Assembly: GCA_030180135.1 (NCBI GenBank)
Contig: CM058231.1
Location: 35,157,034 to 35,221,033, forward strand
DNA from: Orychophragmus violaceus
Lineage: Eukaryota > Streptophyta > Magnoliopsida > Brassicales > Brassicaceae
Length of the DNA: 64,000 nt
Reading direction: 5' to 3'
The position numbers were made by a program, and so were the translations under genes. Positions within the stretch are counted from its first letter, which is position 1; every line of letters starts with the position of its first letter. This document shows positions 1-9,904 of this stretch, piece after piece. The notes under the pieces were generated by a model. It was not told the origin of the DNA. It made no database searches and saw only the letters and a list, made by a program, of their open reading frames with translations.

Positions 1-221
1 TTTTCATCTGACGAATGCTTTTCCCAAGCATTGTGCAGAGTCCTGGCAGCATTGGCAAGAGGCCTCTCGGGGAGGGGATCTCGAAGGACGTAATCCTTCT
101 TCTCCTGCTTGAGGACCAGCCTCAAGTTCCTTGACCATGTCAGGAAGTTCGTTCCAGTCAGCTTCTCCTTCTCGAGAACAGACCGGATCGAGAATGTGTT
201 TTGTGTGCTTGTAGTAGTCAT
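1..221 (-). CDS. Ty1/copia gag, N-terminal part (runs off the left edge)
   Basis: Reading leftward from the ATG at 221, the frame encodes the start of a plant copia Gag polyprotein: a short Thr/Ser-rich leader, then a segment with FSIRSVLEKEKLTGTNFLTW followed by RNLRLVLKQEKKDYVL. The copia element at 7163-14079 has the closely similar LRSVLEKDKLNGSNFLEW at the same place. About 73 codons are visible with no stop, and the rest lies outside the window. Gag forms the particle that packages element RNA in the cytoplasm. The family call is from the motif and from the LTR and primer site behind it. Whether the whole element is intact cannot be judged here. Confidence 0.85.
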   Translation of the reverse strand, partial: MTTTSTQNTFSIRSVLEKEKLTGTNFLTWSRNLRLVLKQEKKDYVLRDPLPERPLANAARTLHNAWEKHSSDE

Positions 222-769
222 ATCTGAAATATATATAAATAAAAAGGTTATTAGTTAAATGTTCAAAATGATTAATCTCGTATTAAAATTTAATATGATA
301 AATCATGCATTATATTCAATAACATAAGTTACCCTCAATAGAATATAATGATTCCAAGATCCACATATAACTAAGATTAAAGTGGGCCACTGGCCGTCAC
401 CCAACCTTAGCTTATATCGGTAAGCCCTATATCGGCTAATTATATCCGTGATATAACTCTTGGTTGTGAATCTGGGCCCAAGGCCCAATCCACTCTGATG
501 TCTCAAGGCCCGGGACTCCCGATGGCCTAGTCAAGAAAACCGGACTATATAGTCATGTAATCATTAATGTCTGGGACTCCCAATGACATTTATGAATCAC
601 AAACCGTCTTACCCACGCAAAAGCAGACATCCTCACACTGTAAGGCCATGAATGCAATTGAATGGGCTTTGACAGCTGACATAGCCCGGACAAGACATCC
701 AACGCTTGATATTATTTGAGGTTTGTAGGTTTATTAAAATCATTCCCAAAATAGAAGATTACTATTTCG

Positions 770-940
770 GGAAACTTTCTATTTATGGAAACCTACTATT
801 TTTGGAAACTTTCTAAAATTGGAAACTTTCTAAAACCGGAAACTTTCTAACTTTAGAAATTTCTTTAAAATCCAAAACCCGCAAATTCAGAAACTTCTAA
901 TTTTGGAAACTTTCTAATTTCGAAATTTCGGAACTTTATA
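770..940. repeat. Short tandem motif GGAAACTTTCTA
   Basis: The motif GGAAACTTTCTA and near copies (GAAACCTACTA, GAAACTTCTAA, GGAACTTTATAA) recur about nine times at roughly 15-25 bp intervals. The array lies in the leader of copia element 1. No function is evident. Confidence 0.6.
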
Positions 941-1424
941 AAATTTAAAATCGAATTTCATAATTTTATTTTATAAAATAAGTTTTAAATTTAAATCTGA
1001 AGAATGACTCAATTAATGGCCCAATTGTTTTAACTTCTTGGCCCGAGGCCCAAGAATTGGTCCATGTCCAAGACATGACCCAATTGTCCAATTAATTGAC
1101 ATAACCGGTCTGGTTCATTAAAACTGGTCTAACCAAGTTTCAATTACTACGATGACCACAATTGTCAACCGGTTATTTACTAAACCGGAATCTCTCAATT
1201 TATTTGGTCCAACCAAATCAAATTAGAAATTCCCGGTTTAGGCACTAAATCCAATATTTCTTTCGACATTGGATTTCTTATTCCGGTTTAACCAGATTTA
1301 ATAAAATTATTAAATCTGTTTATTAAACCAGAACGATTGATTTTAATCAAGTTTTAAACCGAACCAGCTAACCGAAATCGAACCGGTTGAACCGTGAACA
1401 CTCTCAACCCTAGCTTTCGGATCA

Positions 1425-1725
1425 AGCAATGATCGTTCAGCCGCAAGCCGTGCGCCATGATCCGAGATCGACACGCTCGGTATGCTCGGGACGGTTCACC
1501 GGGACGTTCGGGACGGTGCTGGGACGCTCGGGTGGGACGGTCGGGACGCACGGTCGCTCCACGATCGCCGAGCGATCGGGACGTGACGCGCGCGACATCC
1601 GGAAGCGATCGGGACGACGCGATCGACTCGACGCGACGATCGACCGCGATCGGTCAACCGATCCGATCCGATCCATCCGTCCAGCCGCGTCCGTCCGTCC
1701 GATCCGTCCTCCTTCTCGGCCGATC
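1425..1725. repeat. CpG-dense low-complexity block in copia leader
   Basis: About 300 bp made mostly of CGGGACG, CGATCG, GATCCG and CCGTCC words, inside an otherwise A/T-rich leader. It gives open frames on both strands that are rich in Arg, Ser and Asp and resemble no family. It is best treated as non-coding low-complexity DNA, though its base composition differs sharply from everything within 5 kb. Confidence 0.65.
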
Positions 1726-1892
1726 ATCAAAACATGAATCATATAGCTCATGTTTTGTGATTTTTCTTGTGTGTTTAGAGTTCAATTCTGATTCTTAATC
1801 GTTTTATCTTATCAGTAATTGATTCAAAAACAATTCTAAGCAGATTAAACAACCTAAACAATGAATCTAAAACAAGAAACCTAAGAACCAAT

Positions 1893-1906
1893 GGCTCTGA
1901 TACCAC
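1893..1906 (-). other. Primer binding site, initiator tRNA-Met type
   Basis: On the minus strand the bases just inside the LTR read GTGGTATCAGAGCC, the usual plant copia primer site complementary to initiator tRNA-Met. This fixes the orientation of the element: the 5' LTR is on the right and gag reads leftward. Confidence 0.85.
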
Positions 1907-2536
1907 TGTTGGAAGTTTTGGTTGATCCTGATTCAATTCTCATATTGATATCAACCTAAACATGCATTAGATCTAGGTGTTCTTATTTAGAAACATTAGA
2001 TCTCACCTTTTACCTGTTTGTTTGCAGCGGAATTGATGAACAGGTCAATGATCAGGGAGATACACCAAGGGATGAATCCTCCAGAGGCTCACACACGCAA
2101 TCACAGGAAACTGGTTGCTAGACCGAGCTGAGATGGGGCGCAGAGAGAGGAGAGAAATCGCGGCTGGGAGGCTTAGGGTTGGGGAGAAGAGACTTGGCTT
2201 TTAGACATTAAAAGCCTTCTCTTTCCCTTTTGGGCTTTTGGGCCCAATCTGATTAAATCACATTTAATCAGACCCATTATTCATTCTCTCTTAGTACGAC
2301 AAATGCCTAGCACTTTTGTCGTACTTCTGCTATGCCTTTCAACATTATTTCCTGCTAGCTTAAGCGTGTGACCCATATGGGATCATACAATAAAGGCAAT
2401 AAGTCCAAGACTTATAGATCATGAGCGGACTCTAGCAAGCCATCATGACCCCCAGCATTGTATGACTTATGTCTGATCACTGACATACTCTTACGTTATA
2501 GAGACAGTACAGAGATTGCTGGACACAATTCCAACA
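1907..2536 (-). mobile_element. 5' LTR of copia element 1
   Basis: The LTR is 630 bp and begins and ends with the inverted pair TGTTGGAA / TTCCAACA, with TG...CA termini. The primer site abuts its left end. Its right end abuts LINE sequence, so the 5 bp after it (AAGGA, 2537-2541) are the expected target-site copy. The partner LTR and second copy lie left of the window. The LTR holds an inverted repeat built on GTACGACAAA/TTTGTCGTAC near 2294-2325. Confidence 0.85.
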
Positions 2537-5500
2537 AAGGATTGGATTAATCGTAGTGGTTTTGAGTTTGATTGTTTAATAGAGACGAAGGTTAAGGAAC
2601 GGAAATCTAGTAATATTATGACAGAGGTGTTTAGAGATTGGTCTTGTATTGCAAATTATGAACATCACCGTCTTGGGAGGTTATGGGTCGTTTGGAAACA
2701 AAACGTGAGAGTTACACCTTTGTTTAAATCTTCTCAGATTATTTCATGCTCTATTTATAGGGAAGGAAGTGATGAGGAGATGTTGATGACATTTGTTTAT
2801 GCCTCAATTTCGGTTGAAGAACGGAAAAGTTTATGGGAAGATTTAAAAGCACACCATGATTCACCATTATTTCAAGGTAAAAGTTGGTTGATATGTGGAG
2901 ATTTTAAAGAAATTTTGGAGGGTGAGGAGCATTCATTATATGATAGTTCTCCTTTTATTCCTGTTGGAATGAGAGATTTTCAAGAACTAGTTGGGTATTG
3001 TGAGCTTTCTGACTTAAGTTACCATGGACCGAAATTTACATGGTGTAACAAACGAACGAACGGAGTGATAAGTAAAAAGCTGGATAGGGTTCTGGTGAAT
3101 CACGTTTGTTTGGCACGTTATTCACAATCGTGTGCTGTTTTTGAGCCAGGTGGTTGCTCGGATCACTTAAGATGTAGATTCCATTTGAAGGAGGAGGAGT
3201 CTAGAATTAAGAGACCATTCAAATTCACGAATGCTATTGTATCTTATCCGGGTTATATGGATCAGATTGGAGAAGAATGGAGAGATTCACAGCCTCTTTT
3301 TCACTCCACATCGGCGCTTCATCGTTTTACAAAGAAGTTAAAAGCACTAAAACCGAGGTTAAGAAGTATGGGCAGAAATATGTTAAGTGACGTTACGAAG
3401 AAAACAAGAGAAGCTTACAAAACTCTTTGTGAGCTTCAAAATGAGACTATGACCATGCCTTCTTCTGCTTCGGTTGAGAGTGATGCTCGAGCCTATGATA
3501 GATGGAGTCGGTTGGCTGATTTGGAAAAAGGTATCTAAGGCAGAAATCTAAGTTATTTTGGTTGAAGGTTGGGGATCAAAATAATAAAGTTTTTCACTTG
3601 GCTGCTAAGATAAGAGAGACACGGAATAATATTCGAGAGATTGGTCGTCAGGATGGTACTATTGAGGCAGATGCAGAGGGTGTAAAACGTGAAGCAGAGA
3701 GACACTTTCGAGAATTCATGAACACTGTCCCACCAGATTTTGTCTCATGGTCAGTGGATGATCTGAGAGAGATACTTGGATTTGAATGTAGTGATCATGA
3801 CCGATTATTACTTGAGAAAGAAGTTTCAGAAGAGGAGATTCGTAAGGTGTTGCTCATGATGCCAACAGATAAATCTCTAGGGCCAGATGGTTTTACTCAA
3901 GAGTTTTTCAAGGAAACATGGTCAGTGGTTGGAAAGGATTTTGTCGTTGCTGTTCAATCCTTCTTCTTGCTGGGCTTTCTTCCGAAAGGAGTGAATTCAA
4001 CAATTTTGGCCTTAATTCCAAAGAAAAAGGGTCTAAGACTATGAAAGACTACCGACCTATTTCTTGTTGCAATGTGATTTATAAGGTAATCTCTAAGATT
4101 CTTGCAAATTGTTTGAAAACGGTTTTACCAAAGTTTATAGCTCCAAATCAATCGGCTTTTATCAAGGACAGGTTAATGATGGAAAACCTATTACTGGCTA
4201 CAGAATTGGTCAGAGATTATCATAAAGATACCATCACTCCTCGATGTGCTACGAAGATAGATATCTCCAAAGCTTTTGATTCGGTGCAGTGGAATTTTCT
4301 TGTGAGTGCCCTCAAGGCGCTGAATTTCCCGGAAAAATATGTTCATTGGATAAATCCGTGCGTTTCTTCTGCTACGTCCTCAGTTCAAGTGAATGGAGAG
4401 TTAGCCGGTTATTTTCGCAGCAAGCGAGGCTTGAGACAAGGTTGTTCTTTATCACCATACTTGTTTGTCATATGTATGAATGTTTTATCAAAGAGATTGG
4501 ATAAGGCTGTATTAGAGCAGAGGTTTGGTTATCACCCGAACTGTAAGGAGCTGCACCTTACTCATCTTTGTTTTGCGGATGATTTTATGGTCTTTGTGGA
4601 GGGGAATAAGAGATCGGTTGAAGGTGTTCTGGAAATTTTTGATGATTTCGCCACTCACTCTGGTTTGAGAATCAGTCTTGAGAAGTCTACCATCTATATG
4701 GCAAGAGTTCAAGACGAGCTTAAAGAAGAGATCTTAAGTCGGTTTCCTTTTGAATTTGGCTCTCTTCCTGTGAGATATTTGGGATTGCCATTCTAACTCG
4801 AAAGATGACAGCAACGGACTACCTACCTTTGATAGAGAAGATAAGATCGCAGATTACCTAATGGCCGGCTAGGAAATTATCTATCGGAGGTAGATTGCAG
4901 CTATTAAGCTCAGTAGTTTTTGGAATTACAAACTTTTGGATTGCGGCATTTCATCTCCCAAAGTCTTGTATTCGAGAGATAGACAAATTGTGCTCTGCCT
5001 TCTTATGGTCAGGCCCGGATTTGAGTGCAAAAAAGCTAAAGTCGCATGGTCAATCGTTTGTACTCCGAAGTGTGAAGGGGGCCTTGGTTTGAAATCTACA
5101 GAGCTCACTAATAAGGTAAGTATGCTTAAACTTATTTGGAGACTCCTTTCTTCCAAAAACTCTTTATGGGTGGATTGGACAAAGAAGTTTTTGATAAGAA
5201 GTGGATCCTTTTGGTCGACAAATGAATCTACTAGTCTAGGTTCTTGGATTTGGAGGAAGCTATTGAAATATAGGGCTGTTGCAAAGACACTATACAAGGT
5301 GGAATTGAGGAATGGATATTCTATCTCCTTCTGGTTTGATAACTGGAGCTCTCTAGGATGTCTTTATGATGTACTTGGGCCTAGGGGATGTATTGATACG
5401 GGAGTCTCTATTAATGCTACTCTAGGAAGTGCCTTGGATCAGACGAGTAGAAAGAGGCAAAGGTATGCGGTGTTGGTACATGTTGAGGACGAGCTTACCA

Positions 5501-6175
5501 AGTTCCAAGCGCAGCGGAATTTGGGCAGTGAGGATGTCCTCTTGTGGAAAGACAAAAATGGTGGGTTTAAAAGCAAGTTCTCTACCAAAGATACTTGGTA
5601 CAACCTGCGAATATCAAGCCCCATATGAGCTTACCATCGAAGCATTTGGTTCCATCATGCTACACCAAAGTGCTTTTGTTGCGTGGCTTGTGGTAAGAGA
5701 TCGATTGTCAACAGGAGCAAGAATGGAAAAGTGGAATATTAATTTGAAACTAGGCTGCTCCTTTTGTCTTGAACCCAAAGAGACGAGGAATCATTTATTC
5801 TTTAGTTGTCCATACACGACTAAGATATGGGAAGAGTTGGTTGAAGGGATTATGGGAGTGGGTTACACTTGTACCTGGTCAGAAGTTATGGCTTTCTTGA
5901 ATCAACCGGGAAGCGATTGCTCGAAGACTTTCATAGTAAGATATGCTCTCCAAATGGCCATTCACTTGATTTGGAGTGAGAGAAACTGAAGAAGACATGG
6001 GGAAGATCGTATGCCTCAAAATCAGCTTATCAAGATCATGGACAATACCATGAGGAATCGTTTGAGTACTATAAGGAAACAAGGCGAGAAGAAATACGAG
6101 GATATACTCCAAATATGGTTTTCAACCAGAAGAAGCTAAAAGAAGATTTTCTTTGTTTTCAATTTGTTTACAGCT
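2537..6175 (+). pseudogene. LINE ORF2 remnant (endonuclease + reverse transcriptase)
   Basis: Domains in order: an APE-type endonuclease lacking its first residues (FDCLIETKV near 2560, CGDF near 2896, CSDH near 3155); reverse transcriptase with KIDISKAFDSVQW near 4255, RGLRQGCSLSPYLF near 4428 and the catalytic FADDFMVF near 4570; and a C-terminal zf-RVT region with CSFCLEPKETRNHLFFSC near 5757. The reading frame shifts at least four times (near 3535, 4030, 4795 and 5600), and stop codons interrupt it. Catalytic motifs persist but no full protein can be made. In a working copy this protein nicks target DNA and copies the RNA from the nick. Confidence 0.9.
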
Positions 6176-6280
6176 AGATTTAAATTTCGTGAAAGTTAAA
6201 CGCAAACTTTTGTCTGTAAAAAGTTTATTTTTTTCTTGAATATAATTTCACATCTTATTCAAAAAAAAAAAAAAAAAAAA
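2537..6280 (+). mobile_element. LINE-1-type non-LTR retrotransposon, 5' part cut off by copia insertion
   Basis: The element reads rightward from the copia insertion point and ends in a 20-base poly(A) at 6261-6280. Everything upstream of the endonuclease start is displaced beyond the left edge by copia element 1. The order endonuclease, reverse transcriptase, C-terminal Cys/His domain, short 3' UTR, poly(A) is that of plant L1-clade LINEs. The second LINE at 53491-60458 has similar protein sequence at each domain. Confidence 0.9.
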
Positions 6281-6556
6281 CCCTGAAAAGTTAGAACAAA
6301 TTTAATCGACAGAGATAACATTCTGTCAACCATATCATTGATTTTCAAAATTTCACTTCGTTTTAACACATGCTAAATGCGAAATTAAAATTCAATAATT
6401 AAATTCTAATTATTTTTAGAAAATTATTTTAAAATAATATTATTTCTAACCACGTAACCATGAGATATATATATTTATTAACCATGATAGTTAGATGATA
6501 GCGTTATGCACAAAACTAATACCATATGCATGCTAACTTTATTAACAATGAACTTA
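6281..6556. other. A/T-rich flank, no gene
   Basis: A/T-rich sequence after the LINE poly(A). I see no reading frame, RNA gene or element end in it. Confidence 0.5.
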
Positions 6557-6736
6557 GGAGGGGTTATTGGTAGAAGAATTTTAAAAAAAATTTAAAATTC
6601 TGAAAATCTATTATTATTGGTCCATGGTTTTTTAAAATCTTAATAAAATTTATTGTTGTTGGTTTCAAGATTTTAGATTCTATACCAAATCTTTTGTTAT
6701 TGAAAAAGTTTAGCTATTACTGATTTGATAACTCAG

Positions 6737-7032
6737 TTAAAATCTATTGTTATTAGAATTGACATTCTCTATAATTTTACTCATAAGACCGAATTTTGAC
6801 AATATCATGTATACCCATAAAACTTTTAAAATCCATCTTAAAAAGTAGAGAAACAAAAATGTCTCTGCTGTTTCGAGAGCACCATTAGAGACAGAAACAA
6901 TAACGTCTTTAACGTTGTCCTGATGTTTCGGATTCGTCAAACCTTCAAAGATCTGATCAAAAGTGTTGATGTCCATCGTCTCGTCGAGATACACAGGGAT
7001 TGCTGTGCTGGTGAATCTCTGAATGCAATCAG
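6737..7032 (-). pseudogene. Exon-like fragment, unknown gene
   Basis: On the minus strand a good 3' splice site (TTATAG) at 7033 leads into an open frame of about 98 codons. It includes PVYLDETMDINTFDQIFEG and a hydrophobic end (FLFLYFLRWILKVLWVYMIL). The first half has the composition of a real coding exon; the hydrophobic tail is in A/T-rich DNA and may be read-through. I do not recognise the family. Together with hydrophobic minus-strand frames at 17235-17420 it may be part of one gene fragment carried in the enclosing TIR element and split by later insertions. Confidence 0.35.
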
Positions 7033-7162
7033 CTATAAGCTTTACCTTCCCTTAATTTTAAGAACCATTTATTCAAATACTGTGAACAAAGACATTTGTT
7101 TTATGTCTATGGTAATCTACTCATTATATGGCACTGGGTAGTGCACGTGATGTCAACAACTA

Positions 7163-7845
7163 TGTTGGGAATGTCCTAAAATCTATTGTACTTACTCCAA
7201 GTGAAAGTCGTATTGTCGAGATGAGACAATCATATGACACTAGGTAGTCATAATGCTTTGCTAGAAGCCACTTATGATCAATGAGTTTAGAACTCATTGC
7301 TAGTGTTATATGATCCTACATGGTCACACACCTAAGCAAACTGGACGTTAAAGACGAGGTTGATCATTAATGTAATGATCTGGTGAATGCATATTTGATA
7401 TGCATTCGATATCAATATTCTGGGGCAGTGTCGATCGATGCAGATAGTGCATCGATCGATGCAACTCGCGGATTAATCAGATTAATTCGGTTTAATCGTT
7501 GGTTAATTTCGTTATGGTTTAAGTCGACATATATAAGATATATGGTCGACCTAAACTGTCTTCTAACCTAATTCACAGCCACCAAAACTTGAATAGAAAC
7601 CTCTGAAGAGATTGGATCTCTATAGGCACTAGCATCCCTCATGTCCAGTTTGTGTGCGTGTGGATACCAGTAGAGGCACAGCGTTTGAGGTGCTTCGTGG
7701 TCTCGATTATCTGCTAAAACTTCCGCTGCAAATCACCAGGTAAATCTGAGATCCCATAGATTCAATTATATGAACCTTAGATCCTAGGCTCAGAATTCAG
7801 ACCAGGATTGCCTAATTGGATTAGGATCTGCTAGAAATTCCTTCA
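7163..7845 (+). repeat. Left LTR of copia element 2
   Basis: Begins TGTTGGGAATG and ends AATTCCTTCA, followed at once by the primer site. It carries one paired TCGATCGA module at 7428-7462. The small ORF across that module (7383-7571) is repeated in the right LTR and is not likely to be a protein. Confidence 0.9.
7428..7462. repeat. Paired TCGATCGA module, left LTR
   Basis: Half-site GTGTCGATCGATGC (7428-7441), 7-nt spacer AGATAGT, half-site GCATCGATCGATGC (7449-7462). The right LTR has the same module at 13662-13696. Confidence 0.95.
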
Positions 7846-7858
7846 GTGGTATCAGAGC
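7846..7858 (+). other. Primer binding site, initiator tRNA-Met type
   Basis: GTGGTATCAGAGC directly follows the left LTR, the standard copia minus-strand primer site. Confidence 0.85.
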
Positions 7859-9009
7859 TTTAGGGTTCCATTGAATCTGTAGCATGTTGATTAGATTAGT
7901 TGAATCTGAATCTGTGTATGGTTGATACAAACTTGCTAAAATTCGTTTTCATGAAAACCTAGTTTAGGGTTCTGTTCGAAAACGTTTTAGGGCTTTTTCG
8001 CATGGTGTCGATCGATGCCAATTCGGCATCGATCGACACAAGGCGAAAGCACGAATAAAATTTAGGGTTTTTCGCATGGTGTCGATCGATGCCAATCCGG
8101 CATCAATCGATACAGGGCGAAAACCCGAATGAAACTTATGTTTCGCCTAGTGTCGATCGACGCAAGAGTTGTGTCGGTCGACACAGACCTCGCGAGATTA
8201 ATGAATCGGTTCAATTGGATTGGACCGGTTATCGAGCTTGGTTAATGATGGTTAAACACTAAGAATGGTTTATTACGATTGGGTTGGTATCGACCGATGC
8301 TAATGTAGCATCGATCGACACTGACCGGTACTCAAAACCGGATCAATTGGATTGATCGGTTATCGCAGATTGGTTTTGGTTAATCAGCATCGATCGACAC
8401 TAAAGTAGTGTCGGTCGACACAAGATTCGATGGTTTAGGTTATGGAACCTGAAACCACAGAACCAAACCAAGACAAATCAATTAATTAGAAGAATTAAAA
8501 CATAATAAAACTGAACGTTTTAAGGTTCCGTTCCTCAACCAAATATCAAGTGATACTTGATGTCTTTCCAATCTTGTCAACTGTCAAGACTTGTTTCATT
8601 GTACGATAGGCTTGCAGTGCAAGGTATCAACAATTACATGAGTAAGGCAGGAAGTAATCGTGTTGATGGGCTTGCAGTGCAAGGCGTCAACAATTACATG
8701 ACTTAAGAGATTGGTTTACTTGACTGGGCCATCAAAATCGTTTTGGGCTCAGAGACATCAGGTGGATTTGACATGAGATGTCAATCCACAACCAAGAGTT
8801 ATATTGGATATAACTAGCAAAGTTGTTGCTTACCTAGATAGCTAAATTTGGATGATAGCCAGTGGCTCACTCAAGTTTAGTGAAGTATGGGTCTTGGATC
8901 ATTATATTCATCTGAGGAAACATTGTTTGAATATAATGCGAGTTTTCTTAATTGTTAAGAATTCTCATTTCTTGAACATCATAACTAAAACCTCCCTTGT
9001 TTTTCAGCT
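7859..9009 (+). other. Leader of copia element 2 with five paired modules
   Basis: This 1.15-kb leader has no credible coding frame. It is dominated by five copies of the paired TCGATCGA module between 8005 and 8421. A second small repeat, GGCTTGCAGTGCAAGG with CAACAATTACATGA, occurs at about 8608-8640 and again at 8668-8701. Confidence 0.7.
8005..8421. repeat. Five paired TCGATCGA modules in copia leader
   Basis: Modules lie at 8005-8039, 8079-8113, 8150-8184, 8287-8321 and 8387-8421. Each is 35 bp: a 14-nt half-site, a 7-nt spacer and a second 14-nt half-site. Half-sites vary around GTGTCGATCGATGC and its reverse complement. Spacers are CAATTCG, CAATCCG, AAGAGTT, TAATGTA and TAAAGTA. The first is flanked by TTTCGC and GCGAAA, which makes a 53-bp inverted repeat (7996-8048). 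Confidence 0.95.
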
Positions 9010-9890
9010 ATTTCTAGCACAAACCATCGTAACAATTTCTCCCTGCGATCCGTCCTTGAGAAGGACAAGTTAAATGGATCCAACTTTCTTGAATGGTATC
9101 GGAACTTGAGAATTGTTCTCAAACAGGAGAAAAATGACTATGTCCTTGAGAAAGTTCTCCCCAAGAAGTACCGAGCCAATGCCTAGCAGTCAGATAAGGA
9201 TGCTTGGGATAAGCATTCTAATGATGCGGTGGATGTGAGTTGTCTCATGTTGGCTACCATGAACTCGGAATTGCAGAAGCAATATGAGTACGTGGAGTCG
9301 CCAATACAGATGATCACTGGCCTGAAAAGTATGTTTCAGGAGCAGTCACGAACTCAGAGATACCAGACGGTTAGATCTCTGATTGAGTGCAAGCTACCAA
9401 AGGGCGAACCAGTTAGTCCTCGTGTCATTAAGATGATGGGTTATATTGATAACCTGGGGAAACTGGATTGTCCCATTAGCCAAGAGTTGGCTACTGACAT
9501 CATTCTACAGTCACTGCCGTCAAGCTATGATCAATTTGTTATGAACTATAACATGAACAACTTGACGAAGACGTTGACTGAATTGCATGGGATGCTTAAG
9601 ACTGCTGAACCTAACATCAAGAAGGACACCCCAAATGTCCTTATGGTACAAAAGGGTAATAAGTTTAAGAAACTTGGTAAGAACAAAGGTGATGGCAAGA
9701 CGAGCTCGATTGTGAATCCAAGCGAGTCTGGCCATGTTCCTAAGGTTAAAACCAGTCCTTCTGAAGATGTTAAGTGCCGTTATTGTAATGGTTATGGGCA
9801 TTTGAAAAAAACTGCAATAAATTCTTGGAAGATTATGAGAAGCTGAAGAAGACGTACGAGACTTCTTCTTCAGGTATTATGTTATAGAAG
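9010..9890 (+). pseudogene. copia gag remnant
   Basis: The frame starts where copia gag should, but the start codon is ATT (9010-9012) instead of ATG. An in-frame TAG is at 9184. The longest open part (9229-9846) covers the UBN2-type Gag core, including the run VIKMMGYIDNLGKLDCPISQ. The zinc knuckle CRYCNGYGHLKK at about 9775 is broken by a one-base deletion in an A-run; the next frame restores the final Cys. Gag would package the element RNA; this copy cannot. Confidence 0.85.
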
Positions 9891-9904
9891 TAAATGTTAC
9901 TTCT

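Larger units (their letters stand above)
222..1892 (-). other. Untranslated leader of copia element 1
   Basis: This stretch lies between the primer binding site and the gag start of the minus-strand copia element, so it is its 5' leader, about 1.7 kb long. No credible protein is visible. It holds an A/T-rich part with a short repeated motif (about 770-940) and a strikingly GC- and CpG-rich part (about 1425-1725). The small ORFs on both strands here are by-products of the GC-rich composition. Several GGTT/AACCGG-type blocks at 1090-1400 also look repetitive. Confidence 0.7.

Noticed and set aside
1429..1798. Overlapping ORFs of 102-113 codons on both strands
   Set aside because: They arise from the CpG-rich low-complexity block; no family signal and they lie in a retrotransposon leader.
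7383..7571. 62-codon ORF, repeated at 13617-13805
   Set aside because: It is LTR sequence present in both LTRs; the only protein-like part is the translated paired module.
8005..8421. CRISPR-like array (repeated palindromes with variable spacers)
   Set aside because: Plant retrotransposon context, 7-nt spacers, irregular distances between modules and no cas genes.
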